From Sphingopyxis sp. HIX (GTDB lineage: Bacteria; Pseudomonadota; Alphaproteobacteria; Sphingomonadales; Sphingomonadaceae), in assembly GCF_001468285.1 (NCBI RefSeq), contig NZ_LNSB01000031.1, positions 1 to 64,000 on the forward strand: a stretch of DNA of 64,000 bases, written 5' to 3'. A model generated the notes under the pieces. It was not told the origin of the DNA. It saw only the letters and a program-made list of their open reading frames with translations, and ran no database searches. The number at the start of each line of letters is the position of its first letter. Position 1 is the first letter of the stretch. This document shows positions 28,989-37,516 of the stretch, one piece after another. The position numbers and the translations under genes were made by a program.

Positions 28989-29028
28989 AAAAAAGGGACC
29001 GGAAGCACGCGCTTCCGGTCCCTTTTTT
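28989..29028 (-). terminator. Intrinsic terminator after rplQ
   Basis: AAAAAAGGGACCGGAAGC and GCTTCCGGTCCCTTTTTT are perfectly complementary around ACGC, with T runs on both strands. It stands 21 bases after the rplQ stop codon. It could also stop transcripts coming from the left. Confidence 0.93.
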
Positions 29029-29048
29029 GTTCGATCGAAAGTCCGAGT

Positions 29049-29471
29049 TTACGCGGCTTCCATCTCGTCGTCATACTGCTCGACGGGGCCCGAATCCTGG
29101 CCCTTGGCGTCGACGTCGCGATCGACGAATTCGATGATCGCCATCGGGGCGGCGTCCGAGGCGCGGATGCCGGCCTTGATCACGCGGGTGTAGCCGCCGT
29201 TGCGATCCTTGTAGCGCTCGGCGATCGTGTCGAAGAGCTTCTTCAGCTGGGTTTCGTCGAGCAGGCGGCTCTGCGCGAGGCGGCGATTGGCAAGGCCGCC
29301 GCGCTTGGCGAGCGTGACCAGCTTTTCGACATAGGGACGCAGTTCCTTCGCCTTGGCGACGGTGGTCATGATCTGCTCATGCTTGATGAGCGAGGCCGAC
29401 ATGTTGCGGAACATCGCGGTACGATGCGCGCTGGTGCGCTGCAGCTTCCGGCCACCCGATTTATGACGCAT
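29049..29471 (-). CDS. rplQ: 50S ribosomal protein L17
   Basis: A 140-residue L17, part of the large subunit near the exit tunnel. [20 protein letters not shown] is the conserved start and [18 protein letters not shown] the family core; the acidic C-terminal extension is typical of alphaproteobacteria. rplQ normally follows rpoA directly. Here it is separated by a 2.6 kb SIR2-TPR gene with hairpins on both sides, and a promoter-like sequence of its own lies at 29592-29619. Confidence 0.97.
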   Translation of the reverse strand: MRHKSGGRKLQRTSAHRTAMFRNMSASLIKHEQIMTTVAKAKELRPYVEKLVTLAKRGGLANRRLAQSRLLDETQLKKLFDTIAERYKDRNGGYTRVIKAGIRASDAAPMAIIEFVDRDVDAKGQDSGPVEQYDDEMEAA

Positions 29472-29555
29472 AATCCATTCCTTCGTTTGTCAGAGGGGCC
29501 GTACAAGGTACCCCAAGCCAGGCCCGTTTACGGGTGAGCCCAAACCCTGAAACGA

Positions 29556-29580
29556 AAAGCGGGGCGCGTGGCCCCGTTTT
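29556..29580 (-). terminator. Hairpin between SIR2-TPR gene and rplQ
   Basis: CGGGGC and GCCCCG pair around a short loop, flanked by AAAAG and GTTTT, so it reads as a terminator on either strand. It may end the SIR2-TPR transcript. It also lies just downstream of the putative rplQ promoter, where it could act as an attenuator. Confidence 0.55.
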
Positions 29581-29591
29581 CTTCGCGGGTG

Positions 29592-29619
29592 CCTTTAGCG
29601 AAAACGGGCGGAGAGTCAA
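29592..29619 (-). promoter_or_regulatory. Putative rplQ promoter
   Basis: Minus-strand TTGACT (29619-29614), 16 bases, TAAAGG (29597-29592). The TGA of the SIR2-TPR stop codon is part of the -35 box. If real, it lets rplQ be expressed independently of rpoA, which the inserted gene and terminators would otherwise prevent. The -10 box is weak. Confidence 0.45.
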
Positions 29620-32216
29620 GCTGGCGGCGGCGCACAGCCGACATCGGCGAGCGCCGCCTGAAATTCGGGGGTGTCGCGAATCGCATCGAAGTCGGTGTCG
29701 GTGGTGATGTGGTCGCAGGACGGGAAGTCCAAAGCTGTGCGCTGGGATTTACGCAACCAGTTCGCCGCCTCCGCCGCCTGACCTTGTAAGGCCGATAGGC
29801 AGGCCAGATTATAGGCGGCTGATCCGGGCAGGATGGTCTCGGCTTGCATAAACTTGCTTTCCGCTCCGTCGAACAAGGCTGCCGCTTCCTTGCCCGATTT
29901 GCGTTTCGCCTGTTCCATCAGCGCGACACCCCAATTGTTCAGCGCTTCATGCATGTCGGGCTTGATTGCAAACGCGTCGGCATATTTCGCATAGGCCTCA
30001 GCGAAGAGAACGTCGCCTTCCTCGCCCGGCGTGCGTTCCGCCTGCTCCGACAGCGCTATACCCCAATTGTTCAGCGCTTCATGCTTGTCGGGCTTGATCG
30101 CGAGCGCGGCGGCATATTTCATATAGGCCTCAGCGAAGAGCGCGTCGCCTTCCTCGCCCGGCGTGCGTTCCGCCTGATCCGACAGCGCTGTACCCCAATT
30201 GAACAGCGCTTCATGCATGTCGGGCTTGATCGCGAGCGCGGCGGCATATTTCGCATAGGCCTCAGCGAAGAGCGCGTCGCCTTCCTCGCCCGGCGTGCGT
30301 TCCGCCTGCTCCGACAGCGTGACACCCCAATTGTGCAGCGCTTCATGCTTGTCGGGCTTGATCGCGAGCGCGGCGGCATATTTCGCATAGGCCTCAGCGA
30401 AGAGCGCGTCGCCTTCCTCGCCCGGCGTGCGTTCCGCCTGATCCGACAGCGTGACACCCCAATTATGCAGCGCTTCATGCTTGTCGGGCTTGATCGCGAG
30501 CGCGGCGTTATATTTCGCATAGGCCTCAGCGAAGAGCGCGTCGCCTTCCCCGCCCGGTTTGCGTTTCGCCTGATCCGACAGCGCGTTACCCCAATTGAAC
30601 AGCGCTTCATGCTTGTCGGGTTTGATCGCGAGCGCGGCGTCATATTTCGCATAGGCCTCAGCGAAGAGCGCGTCGCCTTGCTCACCCGGTTTGCGTTCCG
30701 CTTGATCCGACAGCGTGACACCCCAATTGAACAGCGCTTCATGCTTGTCGGGTTTGATCGCGAGCGCGGCGTCATATTTCGCATAGGCCTCAGCGAAGAG
30801 CGCGTCGCCTTCCTCGCCCGGTTTGCGTTTCGCCTGCTCCAACAGCGCGGTGCCCCAATTGTTCAGCGCTTCATGCTTGTCGGGTTTGATCGCGAGCGCG
30901 GCGTCATATTTCGCATAGGCCTCAGCGAAGAGCGCGTCGCCTTGCTCACCCGGTTTGCGTTCCGCCTGCTCCAACAGCGCGACACCCCAATTGTACAGCG
31001 CTTCATGCATGTCGGGCTTGATCGCGAGCGCGGTGGCATATTTCGCATAGGCCTCAGCGAAGAGCGCGTCGCCCTCCTCGCCCGATTTGCGTTCAGCTTG
31101 GTCCGACAGTACGTTGCCCAATTCTGTCGCGGCCCATGCGGCAAGGTCGCGGTCCGCTTCGTCGGGACTTGCTGTTGTGCCAAATATATCCAACACGTCC
31201 TGATATCGTCCGTCCGCCATCAATTGTGTAATCTGCGACCTTTCCGGAAAACGCTCGGCCGCCTGCTCCAATCGCTGCTGCGCTTGCGTCAGCAACAGGT
31301 CGTTCGGGCTGTTTCCGTCGCTATCAAAGGGCGCTATCGCCCCCAGAACGTCCTTCATATGGCCAAAGGGATCGGCGAGGCATTGCGGTGCCGGGACTTC
31401 AAGAGCATTGGCCAGTTCGATAAAAAACGGATCGCCGGGGGCGTTGCGGACGACCCAGCAATTTTCCTTCTCCAGCAATTTTTCGCACACATTGGCGGCC
31501 GGGTCGCGGTCGTCGTGACAGACCCAGAACAGCCCGTGGTTAAACGGCGCCAACTCGGCGATCCGATCCACCAGCGGGTCGCACTCGCCGCTATAGCCGG
31601 CGATGATGATCGGCTTTCCCTTCATCGCCGCGTCGAGCACCGGCCGGATGCGATCGGCCTGCTGCTGCAATTTGTCGGCGGTGTTCAGCAACAGGAAGCC
31701 GGTATGCTGACCGTGCAGGTGGAAGATCGCCGATCCCTTGACGAAGGACCGGTCGAAATTGATCTGGTTGTTCGCATCGTCGCGCAGCCCGGCCAGATCG
31801 TAGATCGCCGGAAAACGGTTGAACATCGCGCAGGCGCGCGAGGCGAGGGGATCGAAATTGGGGGTCAGGATCGTATCGATCACCCCTGCGGCCTCGAGGC
31901 GTGCGATGCCGATATGTGCCCAGTTGATCCGCGCCCGGTCGATGTCCTCGCGGACCAACTGCACCTGCAAGGCGGTGGGAAGCGCCGCCATGCACTCGGC
32001 GTAGCCGGGATTGCCCGGGGTTTCGGCCGCCTCGCAAGCTTTGGCGTAGCTTTGGGGATAGCCCTTCCGGATTCTTTCGACGAAATCGCCCGCAAGCCCG
32101 ATGCCCGCCGTCTTGGAGACGCCGGCGCCGACCAGCACGCAGGCCTTGACGCCGCCGACATGGGCACCGCGCACCAGCTCGGCGACCTGAAGAATGCTCG
32201 CTTCTTTCAATGGCAT
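29616..32216 (-). CDS. SIR2-domain protein with tandem TPR repeats
   Basis: An 866-residue protein. Residues 1-280 are a SIR2 (sirtuin-like, NAD-binding) domain: VGAGVS (29-34), TPNFD (118-122), the catalytic HG in FHLHG (H168), and GYSG (207-210). All elements expected of an active NAD-cleaving domain are present. Residues 376-771 are nine nearly identical 44-residue TPR-type units (core AEAYAKYDAALAIKPDKHEA), then a degenerate tenth and a short tail. ATG 32216 has GGGGAGG just upstream. The gene lies between rpoA and rplQ, which are normally adjacent. SIR2 domains joined to sensor modules occur in antiviral NADase systems such as Thoeris ThsA and DSR; a defence or stress role is inferred, not shown. 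No partner gene is adjacent. Confidence 0.9.
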   Translation of the reverse strand: MPLKEASILQVAELVRGAHVGGVKACVLVGAGVSKTAGIGLAGDFVERIRKGYPQSYAKACEAAETPGNPGYAECMAALPTALQVQLVREDIDRARINWAHIGIARLEAAGVIDTILTPNFDPLASRACAMFNRFPAIYDLAGLRDDANNQINFDRSFVKGSAIFHLHGQHTGFLLLNTADKLQQQADRIRPVLDAAMKGKPIIIAGYSGECDPLVDRIAELAPFNHGLFWVCHDDRDPAANVCEKLLEKENCWVVRNAPGDPFFIELANALEVPAPQCLADPFGHMKDVLGAIAPFDSDGNSPNDLLLTQAQQRLEQAAERFPERSQITQLMADGRYQDVLDIFGTTASPDEADRDLAAWAATELGNVLSDQAERKSGEEGDALFAEAYAKYATALAIKPDMHEALYNWGVALLEQAERKPGEQGDALFAEAYAKYDAALAIKPDKHEALNNWGTALLEQAKRKPGEEGDALFAEAYAKYDAALAIKPDKHEALFNWGVTLSDQAERKPGEQGDALFAEAYAKYDAALAIKPDKHEALFNWGNALSDQAKRKPGGEGDALFAEAYAKYNAALAIKPDKHEALHNWGVTLSDQAERTPGEEGDALFAEAYAKYAAALAIKPDKHEALHNWGVTLSEQAERTPGEEGDALFAEAYAKYAAALAIKPDMHEALFNWGTALSDQAERTPGEEGDALFAEAYMKYAAALAIKPDKHEALNNWGIALSEQAERTPGEEGDVLFAEAYAKYADAFAIKPDMHEALNNWGVALMEQAKRKSGKEAAALFDGAESKFMQAETILPGSAAYNLACLSALQGQAAEAANWLRKSQRTALDFPSCDHITTDTDFDAIRDTPEFQAALADVGCAPPPA
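29904..31091 (-). repeat. Nine tandem 132-bp repeats within the SIR2-TPR gene
   Basis: Nine consecutive 132-base units encode the 44-residue TPR copies. Units differ by only a few bases, mostly in the codons for the second to fifth residues and around the KPDK/KPDM position. Such similarity suggests recent unequal crossing-over, so copy number may vary between strains. It is not a CRISPR array: the units abut without spacers and stay in frame. Confidence 0.95.
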
Positions 32217-32262
32217 CAAATACCTCCCCTTTCCCGGAAGCTATTCGCTGCGCGCACAAATG

Positions 32263-32290
32263 AAAAGAGCCGCCCGAGGGCGGCTCTTTT
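32263..32290 (-). terminator. Intrinsic terminator after rpoA
   Basis: AAAAGAGCCGCC and GGCGGCTCTTTT pair around CGAG, with T runs on both strands, 34 bases after the rpoA stop codon and before the SIR2-TPR gene. In an uninterrupted alpha operon no terminator is expected here. Confidence 0.9.
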
Positions 32291-32323
32291 GCCAATCGAA
32301 AAAATATCGGGATAGCAGCGCTA

Positions 32324-33382
32324 TCAGCCCAACAGCTCCTGTTCGAGCTTCTTGGCCATTTCCTCGATATTCTCCGGCGGCCAGCCGGGGATGTCCATGC
32401 CCAGGCGCAGGCCCATCGACGACAGCACTTCCTTGATTTCGTTCAAGGACTTGCGGCCGAAGTTCGGCGTGCGCAGCATTTCGGCTTCGGTCTTCTGAAC
32501 GAGGTCACCGATATAGATGATATTGTCGTTCTTCAGGCAGTTGGCCGAACGGACCGACAGCTCGAGCTCGTCGACCTTCTTCAGGAGGAAGCGGTTGAGC
32601 TGGTTGACGTCGCTCTCGTCGGCGGTGGTGGGCGAGGCCGCCATGCCGATCATGCCGCTGTCGTTCATCGCTTCTTCGAAGTGGACGAAGACCTGCAGCT
32701 GGTCCTGGAGGATGCGCGCGGCGTAAGCGACGGCGTCTTCCGGGGTCACGGTGCCGTCGGTGTCGACGGTCAGCGACAGCTTGTCATAGTCCAGTTCCTG
32801 GCCGATGCGGGCATTGTCGACCTTGTAGGCGACCTGGCGCACGGGCGAGAAGAGCGAGTCGACCGGGATCAGGCCGATCGGCGCGTCGGCCGGGCGGTTG
32901 GCGGTCGCGGGGACATAGCCCTTGCCGGTGTCGGCGACGAGTTCCATGTTGAGCGTCGCGCCATCGTCGAGGTGGCAGATGACATGGTTCGGGTTCATCA
33001 CCTTGATGTCGCCCGACACCATGATGTCGCCGGCCTTGACGGTCGCGGGACCGGTCGCCGAAAGCTGGAGCCGCTTCGGGCCTTCGCCTTCCATCTTGAG
33101 CGCGATCTGCTTCACGTTGAGGACGATGTCGGTGACGTCCTCGCGCACGCCGGCCAGGCTCGAGAATTCGTGCAGGACGTTCTCGATCTTGATCGACGTG
33201 ATAGCCGCACCCTGGAGCGACGAGAGCAAAACGCGGCGCAGCGCGTTGCCGAGCGTCAGGCCGAAACCGCGCTCAAGCGGCTCGGCGACGAAGGTCGCCT
33301 TGCGCTTGCCGTCGCTGCCGGCCTTGATTTCCAGGTTGCTGGGCTTCTTCAATTCCTGCCAGTTCCGGATATTGACAGTCAT
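32324..33382 (-). CDS. rpoA: RNA polymerase alpha subunit
   Basis: A 352-residue alpha subunit. The N-terminal dimer domain has [21 protein letters not shown], and the C-terminal domain has [20 protein letters not shown] and [13 protein letters not shown], the UP-element and activator surface. Length is normal for the family. It follows rpsK in the alpha operon, and is followed by a terminator rather than by rplQ. Confidence 0.98.
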   Translation of the reverse strand: MTVNIRNWQELKKPSNLEIKAGSDGKRKATFVAEPLERGFGLTLGNALRRVLLSSLQGAAITSIKIENVLHEFSSLAGVREDVTDIVLNVKQIALKMEGEGPKRLQLSATGPATVKAGDIMVSGDIKVMNPNHVICHLDDGATLNMELVADTGKGYVPATANRPADAPIGLIPVDSLFSPVRQVAYKVDNARIGQELDYDKLSLTVDTDGTVTPEDAVAYAARILQDQLQVFVHFEEAMNDSGMIGMAASPTTADESDVNQLNRFLLKKVDELELSVRSANCLKNDNIIYIGDLVQKTEAEMLRTPNFGRKSLNEIKEVLSSMGLRLGMDIPGWPPENIEEMAKKLEQELLG

Positions 33383-33488
33383 GGACTTCCCTTTGCTTTT
33401 GGCGGGACAGGGCGGGGGCGGAAACCGACCGGTCCGGCGTTAGGAGGTGGCGGATGCGGCCCCGACCGGGGCGCATCCGAAGCAGGCG

Positions 33489-33878
33489 TCAGACGCGGCG
33501 GCGCTTGGCCGGGCGGACGCCATTGTGCGGGATCGGGGTCACATCGCGGATCGAGGTGATGTGGAAACCGACCGCCTGCAGCGCGCGGAGCGCCGATTCG
33601 CGGCCCGCACCCGGGCCCTTGACTTCGACTTCGAGGGTGCGGACGCCATGTTCGGCGGCCTTCTTGCCGGCGTCTTCGGCGCACACCTGGGCGGCGTACG
33701 GGGTCGACTTGCGGCTGCCCTTGAAGCCCATCATGCCGGCGCTCGACCAGGCAATCGCATTGCCCTGCGCGTCGGTGATGGTGATCATCGTGTTGTTGAA
33801 GGTGGCGTTGACGTGGGCGACGCCCGACGAGATGTTCTTGCGTTCGCGCCGACGAAGACGCTGCGGTTCACGAGCCAT
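33489..33878 (-). CDS. rpsK: 30S ribosomal protein S11
   Basis: A 129-residue S11 of the small-subunit platform. [46 protein letters not shown] and the basic tail [11 protein letters not shown] are diagnostic. It lies between rpsM and rpoA in the usual order. rpsD, which sits between S11 and rpoA in enterobacteria, is absent, as usual in alphaproteobacteria. Confidence 0.98.
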   Translation of the reverse strand: MAREPQRLRRRERKNISSGVAHVNATFNNTMITITDAQGNAIAWSSAGMMGFKGSRKSTPYAAQVCAEDAGKKAAEHGVRTLEVEVKGPGAGRESALRALQAVGFHITSIRDVTPIPHNGVRPAKRRRV

Positions 33879-33992
33879 GATATAATCCTAACCTAATCCT
33901 GAATGGCCGGTGGCGGGCTGGAGGCCGCTGCCCCGGCAGGGAAAGCAAGGAAGCGCGCCGCCCTCTTGGAAAGGGTGCAGGCGCGCTCGACC

Positions 33993-34361
33993 TTACTTCT
34001 TCTTGCCGGCGATCGGCTTGGCCTTGCCCTTGCGGGTGCGCGCATTGGTGTGCGTGCGCTGGCCGCGGACCGGCAGGCCCTTGCGATGACGCAGGCCGCG
34101 ATAGCAGGCGAGGTCCATCAGGCGCTTGATGTTCATCGCCGTGGTGCGGCGAAGGTCACCCTCGACCGTGTGGTCGGCGTCGAGCGTTTCGCGGATCTGC
34201 AGGACTTCGGCGTCCGACAGGTCCTGCACGCGGCGCGTGTGGTCGATGCCCAGCTTGTCGGCGATGTCGACGGCGGTCTTGCGGCCGATGCCGTGGATAT
34301 AGGTGAGCGCGATGATCACGCGCTTGTTGGTGGGCAGGTTGACGCCCGCGATACGTGCCAT
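33993..34361 (-). CDS. rpsM: 30S ribosomal protein S13
   Basis: A 122-residue S13 at the subunit interface. [28 protein letters not shown] and the C-terminal [17 protein letters not shown] are typical. ATG 34361 is the family start; the frame is open seven codons further. It is first in its cluster here: a promoter lies just upstream, and secY/adk, which precede it in many genomes, are not within the window. Confidence 0.97.
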   Translation of the reverse strand: MARIAGVNLPTNKRVIIALTYIHGIGRKTAVDIADKLGIDHTRRVQDLSDAEVLQIRETLDADHTVEGDLRRTTAMNIKRLMDLACYRGLRHRKGLPVRGQRTHTNARTRKGKAKPIAGKKK

Positions 34362-34494
34362 GGATACTTTCTCCTGCTCCACAGGGTCGCTGGCAACGGC
34401 CCCATCTCAAAGCGTCTGATTTCCAACGCAAAAAACGGACCACGAATGCGCAGCTGCGCTTCGCCGTCCGGTCAGGCTGTCGGAATGGAAGGCG

Positions 34495-34523
34495 CAAGTA
34501 AGGTGAGTCGCCTGAATTGTCAA
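34495..34523 (-). promoter_or_regulatory. Promoter of the rpsM-rpsK-rpoA operon
   Basis: Minus-strand TTGACA (34523-34518), a 17-base spacer, TACTTG (34500-34495), about 135 bases ahead of rpsM. The -35 box is a perfect consensus. The long leader would suit ribosomal protein feedback, though no specific structure was identified. Confidence 0.7.
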
Positions 34524-34581
34524 GCGAACTGCGGCGCGATGATGGGGTTTCCGCGACGCGGAAACGATGGCGTGAGCCCCG

Positions 34582-35373
34582 CTATTCCTTGGACGTAAGC
34601 GCAACCGCGCGATCGTGCAAGCGCGCGACGACGGCCCGGTGGATTCCGGGGGCGCAGGCGATGACGCCGAAGGCCTGCGCGCGCGGGGTGTTGAAGCGCA
34701 GCGGCTCGCCGAAGGCGTCCGAAACCGCCGCTCCCGCCTCGGCCGCGATCAGCGCGGCGGCGGCGACGTCCCATTCGAAACCCCAGCGCAGGGTCGCGAC
34801 CAGGTCGGCGCGGTCGTCGGCGACCAGCGCCATGCGGAGCGCGATGCTGTTCGGCTTGGTCACCATGATCAGGTCGCGGTCGATCTTGGGCAGGCTGTCG
34901 GCGGGAACGCGCGAGCCGTCGAAGATCATCCGGCGGCTGGCGCGCAGCGCTTCGCCGTTCAAGGTCGCGCCCTTGCCCTTTTCGGCGACCCACAATTCGT
35001 CGAGCGCGGGGGCATAGAGCACGCCGAGCTCGGGCGCGCCGTCGACGACCAAGGCGACCGACACGCACCAGCCGGGGCGGCCGCGGATGAAGTCGCGCGT
35101 GCCGTCGATCGGGTCGACGCACCACATCGCGCGGCACGCCAGGCGGTCCTCGTTGTCGGCGGTCTCCTCCGACAGCCAGCCCGCCTCGGGCACCATTGCG
35201 CCGAGCACGGCTTTAAGCCGCGCATCGACCGCGAGGTCGACGTCGCTGACCGGATTGTCGTGCGACTTGTGCCAGACGTCGACCGGCCGGCCCTCGCCGC
35301 GCCAGCGCGCAATCGCCATGTCGCCGACCTCGCGGGTGGCGGCGATCACGGCTTCGAGGTTGCGACCCGGCAT
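34582..35373 (-). CDS. Inositol monophosphatase family protein, CysQ-like
   Basis: A 263-residue lithium-sensitive phosphatase family member. Metal ligands appear in SEETAD (Glu), DPIDGTRDF (two Asp) and WDVAAAALIAAEAG. The DGTRDF variant is typical of the CysQ-like 3'(2'),5'-bisphosphate nucleotidase branch, which removes PAP from sulfate assimilation. Histidinol or inositol phosphate are alternatives. It starts seven bases after the end of pmbA and is likely cotranscribed. A GTTTCCGCGACGCGGAAAC hairpin follows it. Confidence 0.82.
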   Translation of the reverse strand: MPGRNLEAVIAATREVGDMAIARWRGEGRPVDVWHKSHDNPVSDVDLAVDARLKAVLGAMVPEAGWLSEETADNEDRLACRAMWCVDPIDGTRDFIRGRPGWCVSVALVVDGAPELGVLYAPALDELWVAEKGKGATLNGEALRASRRMIFDGSRVPADSLPKIDRDLIMVTKPNSIALRMALVADDRADLVATLRWGFEWDVAAAALIAAEAGAAVSDAFGEPLRFNTPRAQAFGVIACAPGIHRAVVARLHDRAVALTSKE

Positions 35374-35380
35374 GGCGTTC

Positions 35381-36724
35381 TCAGCTCGAGGCGACGGTCA
35401 TGCCGTCGATGCGCAGCGTGGGAACGTTGGTCGCGTGGCGGAAGGCGAGGTCGTCGGCGGGGATGAGCGCGGCGAACATGTCGATCAGATTGCCGGCGAT
35501 GGTGAATTCGGCGATCGGTTCGGCGAGCTCGCCGTTCCGGATCGCGAAGCCCGACGCGCCGCGGCTGTAATCGCCGGTGACCGGGTTGACCCCCTGGCCG
35601 ATCAGCTCGGTGACATAGATCCCCTCGGCGACCCCCTCCATCAGCGCGGCCGGGGTGACGCTGCCTGCGGCGAGATGGACGTTGCTCACGGCAACCCCCG
35701 ATGCGCCGCCGCCGCGGCTGGCGTGGCCGGTGGGGGTGAGGCCGAGCTGCTTGGCCGAGGCGGTGTCGAGCAGCCAGCCCGTGAGCTTGCCCGCGGCGAC
35801 GAGGTCGCGCGCCGCGGTCGGCAGGCCCTCGCCGTCGAAGGCGCGGCTGCGCAGCCCACGCGGCCGGTGCGGCTCGTCGCGGATGATAATCGCGCTGTCG
35901 AAGAGGACCTGCTCCTCCTTGCCGAGCAGGAAGCTGGTGCCGCGCGCGATCGCCGGACCGCTGATCGCGCCGAGCAGGTGGCTGACGAGACTGTTAGAGA
36001 CGCGCGGGTCGAAGACGACGGGGAGTTTGCCCGTCGGCGCCTTGCCGGGATTGAGCCGCGCGACCGCGCGGGTGCCCGCGCGCGTGCCGATGTCCGCGAC
36101 GCCTTCGAGGTCGGCGAGGTAATGCGCGCTGTGCCAGCCATAGTCGCGCTGCATGCTCGCGCCTTCGCCGGCGATGACGCTCGCCGAGAGGCTGTGCCCG
36201 CTCGCGCCGTAACCGCCCGCGAAGCCGTGGCTGGTCGCGAGCGCGATGCGCGTGCGGCTGTGGCTTGCGGTGCCGCCCTCGCTGTTGGTCACCCCGGCGA
36301 CCGCGCGCGCGGCCTCCTCGACCGCGCGCGCGGCGGCGCGCAGCGCCTGCGGGTCAGCCTCGCTCGCGTCGTCGAGGTCGAGGTCGGGGATCGGGCCCTT
36401 ATAAAGGAGCTCTTCGGGGGCGAGGCCGGCGTAGATATCCTCGGGCGCCTCGCGTGCCATCGCGACGCACCTTTCGACCAGCTTCGCCAGTTCGCCGGCG
36501 TCCATGTCGGCGGTCGACACGCTCGCGCTGCGCTGGCCGACGAAGACGCGGAGCGCGATGTCCTGCCCTTCGGAGCTCTCGACATCCTCCAATGCGCCGA
36601 GGCGCATCGAGACCGAGGTCGCGGCGTTGCAATAATAGAGCGCGTCGGCGGCGTCGGCGCCCGCCTTGGTGGCGGCGTCGCACAGCATCTGCGCACGGTC
36701 GAGGGCTTCGGCTACGGTCAGCAT
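35381..36724 (-). CDS. pmbA: Metalloprotease-like PmbA/TldE
   Basis: A 447-residue member of the TldD/PmbA family. VVFDPRVSNSLVSHLLGAIS, GTSFLLGKEEQVLF, and the C-terminal GVNPVTGDYSRGASGFAIRNGEL are diagnostic of the PmbA (TldE) subunit. It lacks the HExxxH zinc motif of TldD, with which it forms a protease that degrades unstructured peptides. tldD is not in this window. It is upstream of the CysQ-like gene by seven bases. Confidence 0.92.
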   Translation of the reverse strand: MLTVAEALDRAQMLCDAATKAGADAADALYYCNAATSVSMRLGALEDVESSEGQDIALRVFVGQRSASVSTADMDAGELAKLVERCVAMAREAPEDIYAGLAPEELLYKGPIPDLDLDDASEADPQALRAAARAVEEAARAVAGVTNSEGGTASHSRTRIALATSHGFAGGYGASGHSLSASVIAGEGASMQRDYGWHSAHYLADLEGVADIGTRAGTRAVARLNPGKAPTGKLPVVFDPRVSNSLVSHLLGAISGPAIARGTSFLLGKEEQVLFDSAIIIRDEPHRPRGLRSRAFDGEGLPTAARDLVAAGKLTGWLLDTASAKQLGLTPTGHASRGGGASGVAVSNVHLAAGSVTPAALMEGVAEGIYVTELIGQGVNPVTGDYSRGASGFAIRNGELAEPIAEFTIAGNLIDMFAALIPADDLAFRHATNVPTLRIDGMTVASS

Positions 36725-36783
36725 GGCCGCGCCTTAGGGCGCGCGCGCTTTGCCGTCAAAATCTTATCGGTGGGGCGGGGCGC

Positions 36784-37182
36784 TCAGCCGCCGATGACCG
36801 AGAGGCCGGTGGTCGCGGCCATCGCGCCGCTGACCCAGACGAAGGGCAGCGCGAGCGCGGCGACCCACAGGCGGCGGACGTCGCGGCGGAAGCGCGCGTG
36901 CAGCCCCCAGCTGGCGAGCGCCTGGCGGCTCAGATGATACCAGCGGCGTTCGGTGGTCCGCGCGATCGGCACCGCGAGCGCGAGCAGTAGCGCGAGCGCA
37001 ATAAAGGTGAGCGCGGTCGGCGCGCCCGCGGCGATCGCGCTCGACACGAGCCAGATCTGCAGCACGGCGAAAACGAGGAGCGCGGCGGCGGCGTGGAAGG
37101 TCATTCGGCGGCCCAAATGGCGTGCCGTGGGCACACTGCGGGTCGAGCGCCTGAACAGGCGCGGTCCGAATGTCGATGCCAT
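36784..37182 (-). CDS. Small membrane protein of unknown function
   Basis: A 132-residue protein with three probable membrane helices (AAALLVFAVLQIWLVSSAIA, TFIALALLLALAVPIA, WVAALALPFVWVSGAMAAT) and basic connecting segments. No family recognised. It lies 59 bases after pmbA's start on the same strand and may be cotranscribed. Confidence 0.65.
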   Translation of the reverse strand: MASTFGPRLFRRSTRSVPTARHLGRRMTFHAAAALLVFAVLQIWLVSSAIAAGAPTALTFIALALLLALAVPIARTTERRWYHLSRQALASWGLHARFRRDVRRLWVAALALPFVWVSGAMAATTGLSVIGG

Positions 37183-37516
37183 TTTTTCAGCCTCCCCGGC
37201 CGGCGATTCCCAGAAACGACACGTTTTCAGCCATAAATGACCGAGTCAAGACAAGGTGCCCGTGATTCGTTAAATTTGCCTTCGATTCGCCCCGGATTCG
37301 CAACGATTTCGCGATGGGAGGCGGGCATGCCGCCATTTTGGCAGCGAAACTGGCCTGAAAAGGCCTTCGACATGCTTGCGCTCGCGACTCGGCGGCGGCG
37401 GCGCGCTTCGTCGACCGACGACTGGTTTCCGTCGAAACCTTGCATCCGGGCGAACGCCTGATAGCGTCTAGATCCTGTCCGTTCGGATCAGTTCGAAAAC
37501 ACAGGGGAAATCATCG
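37183..37516. other. 334-base gap without a convincing gene
   Basis: Divergent promoter region between the small membrane protein and the S9 peptidase. Short open frames occur on both strands but lack ribosome sites and recognisable sequence. A weak sigma-70-like pair, TTGCAT and TAGCGT 16 bases apart near 37440-37467, could serve the peptidase. No repeat element was seen. Confidence 0.5.

Noticed and set aside
29904-31091. Possible CRISPR array
   Set aside because: Units of 132 bases abut without spacers, keep frame and encode TPR helices; no cas genes are present.
29844-32315. Plus-strand open frame with repeats opposite the SIR2-TPR gene
   Set aside because: The repeats mirror the TPR units. 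It has no known motif, whereas the minus strand has full SIR2 motifs and a strong ribosome site.
37237-37461. Small plus-strand frame of 74 codons
   Set aside because: No ribosome site, no recognisable sequence, overlapping a similar minus-strand frame.
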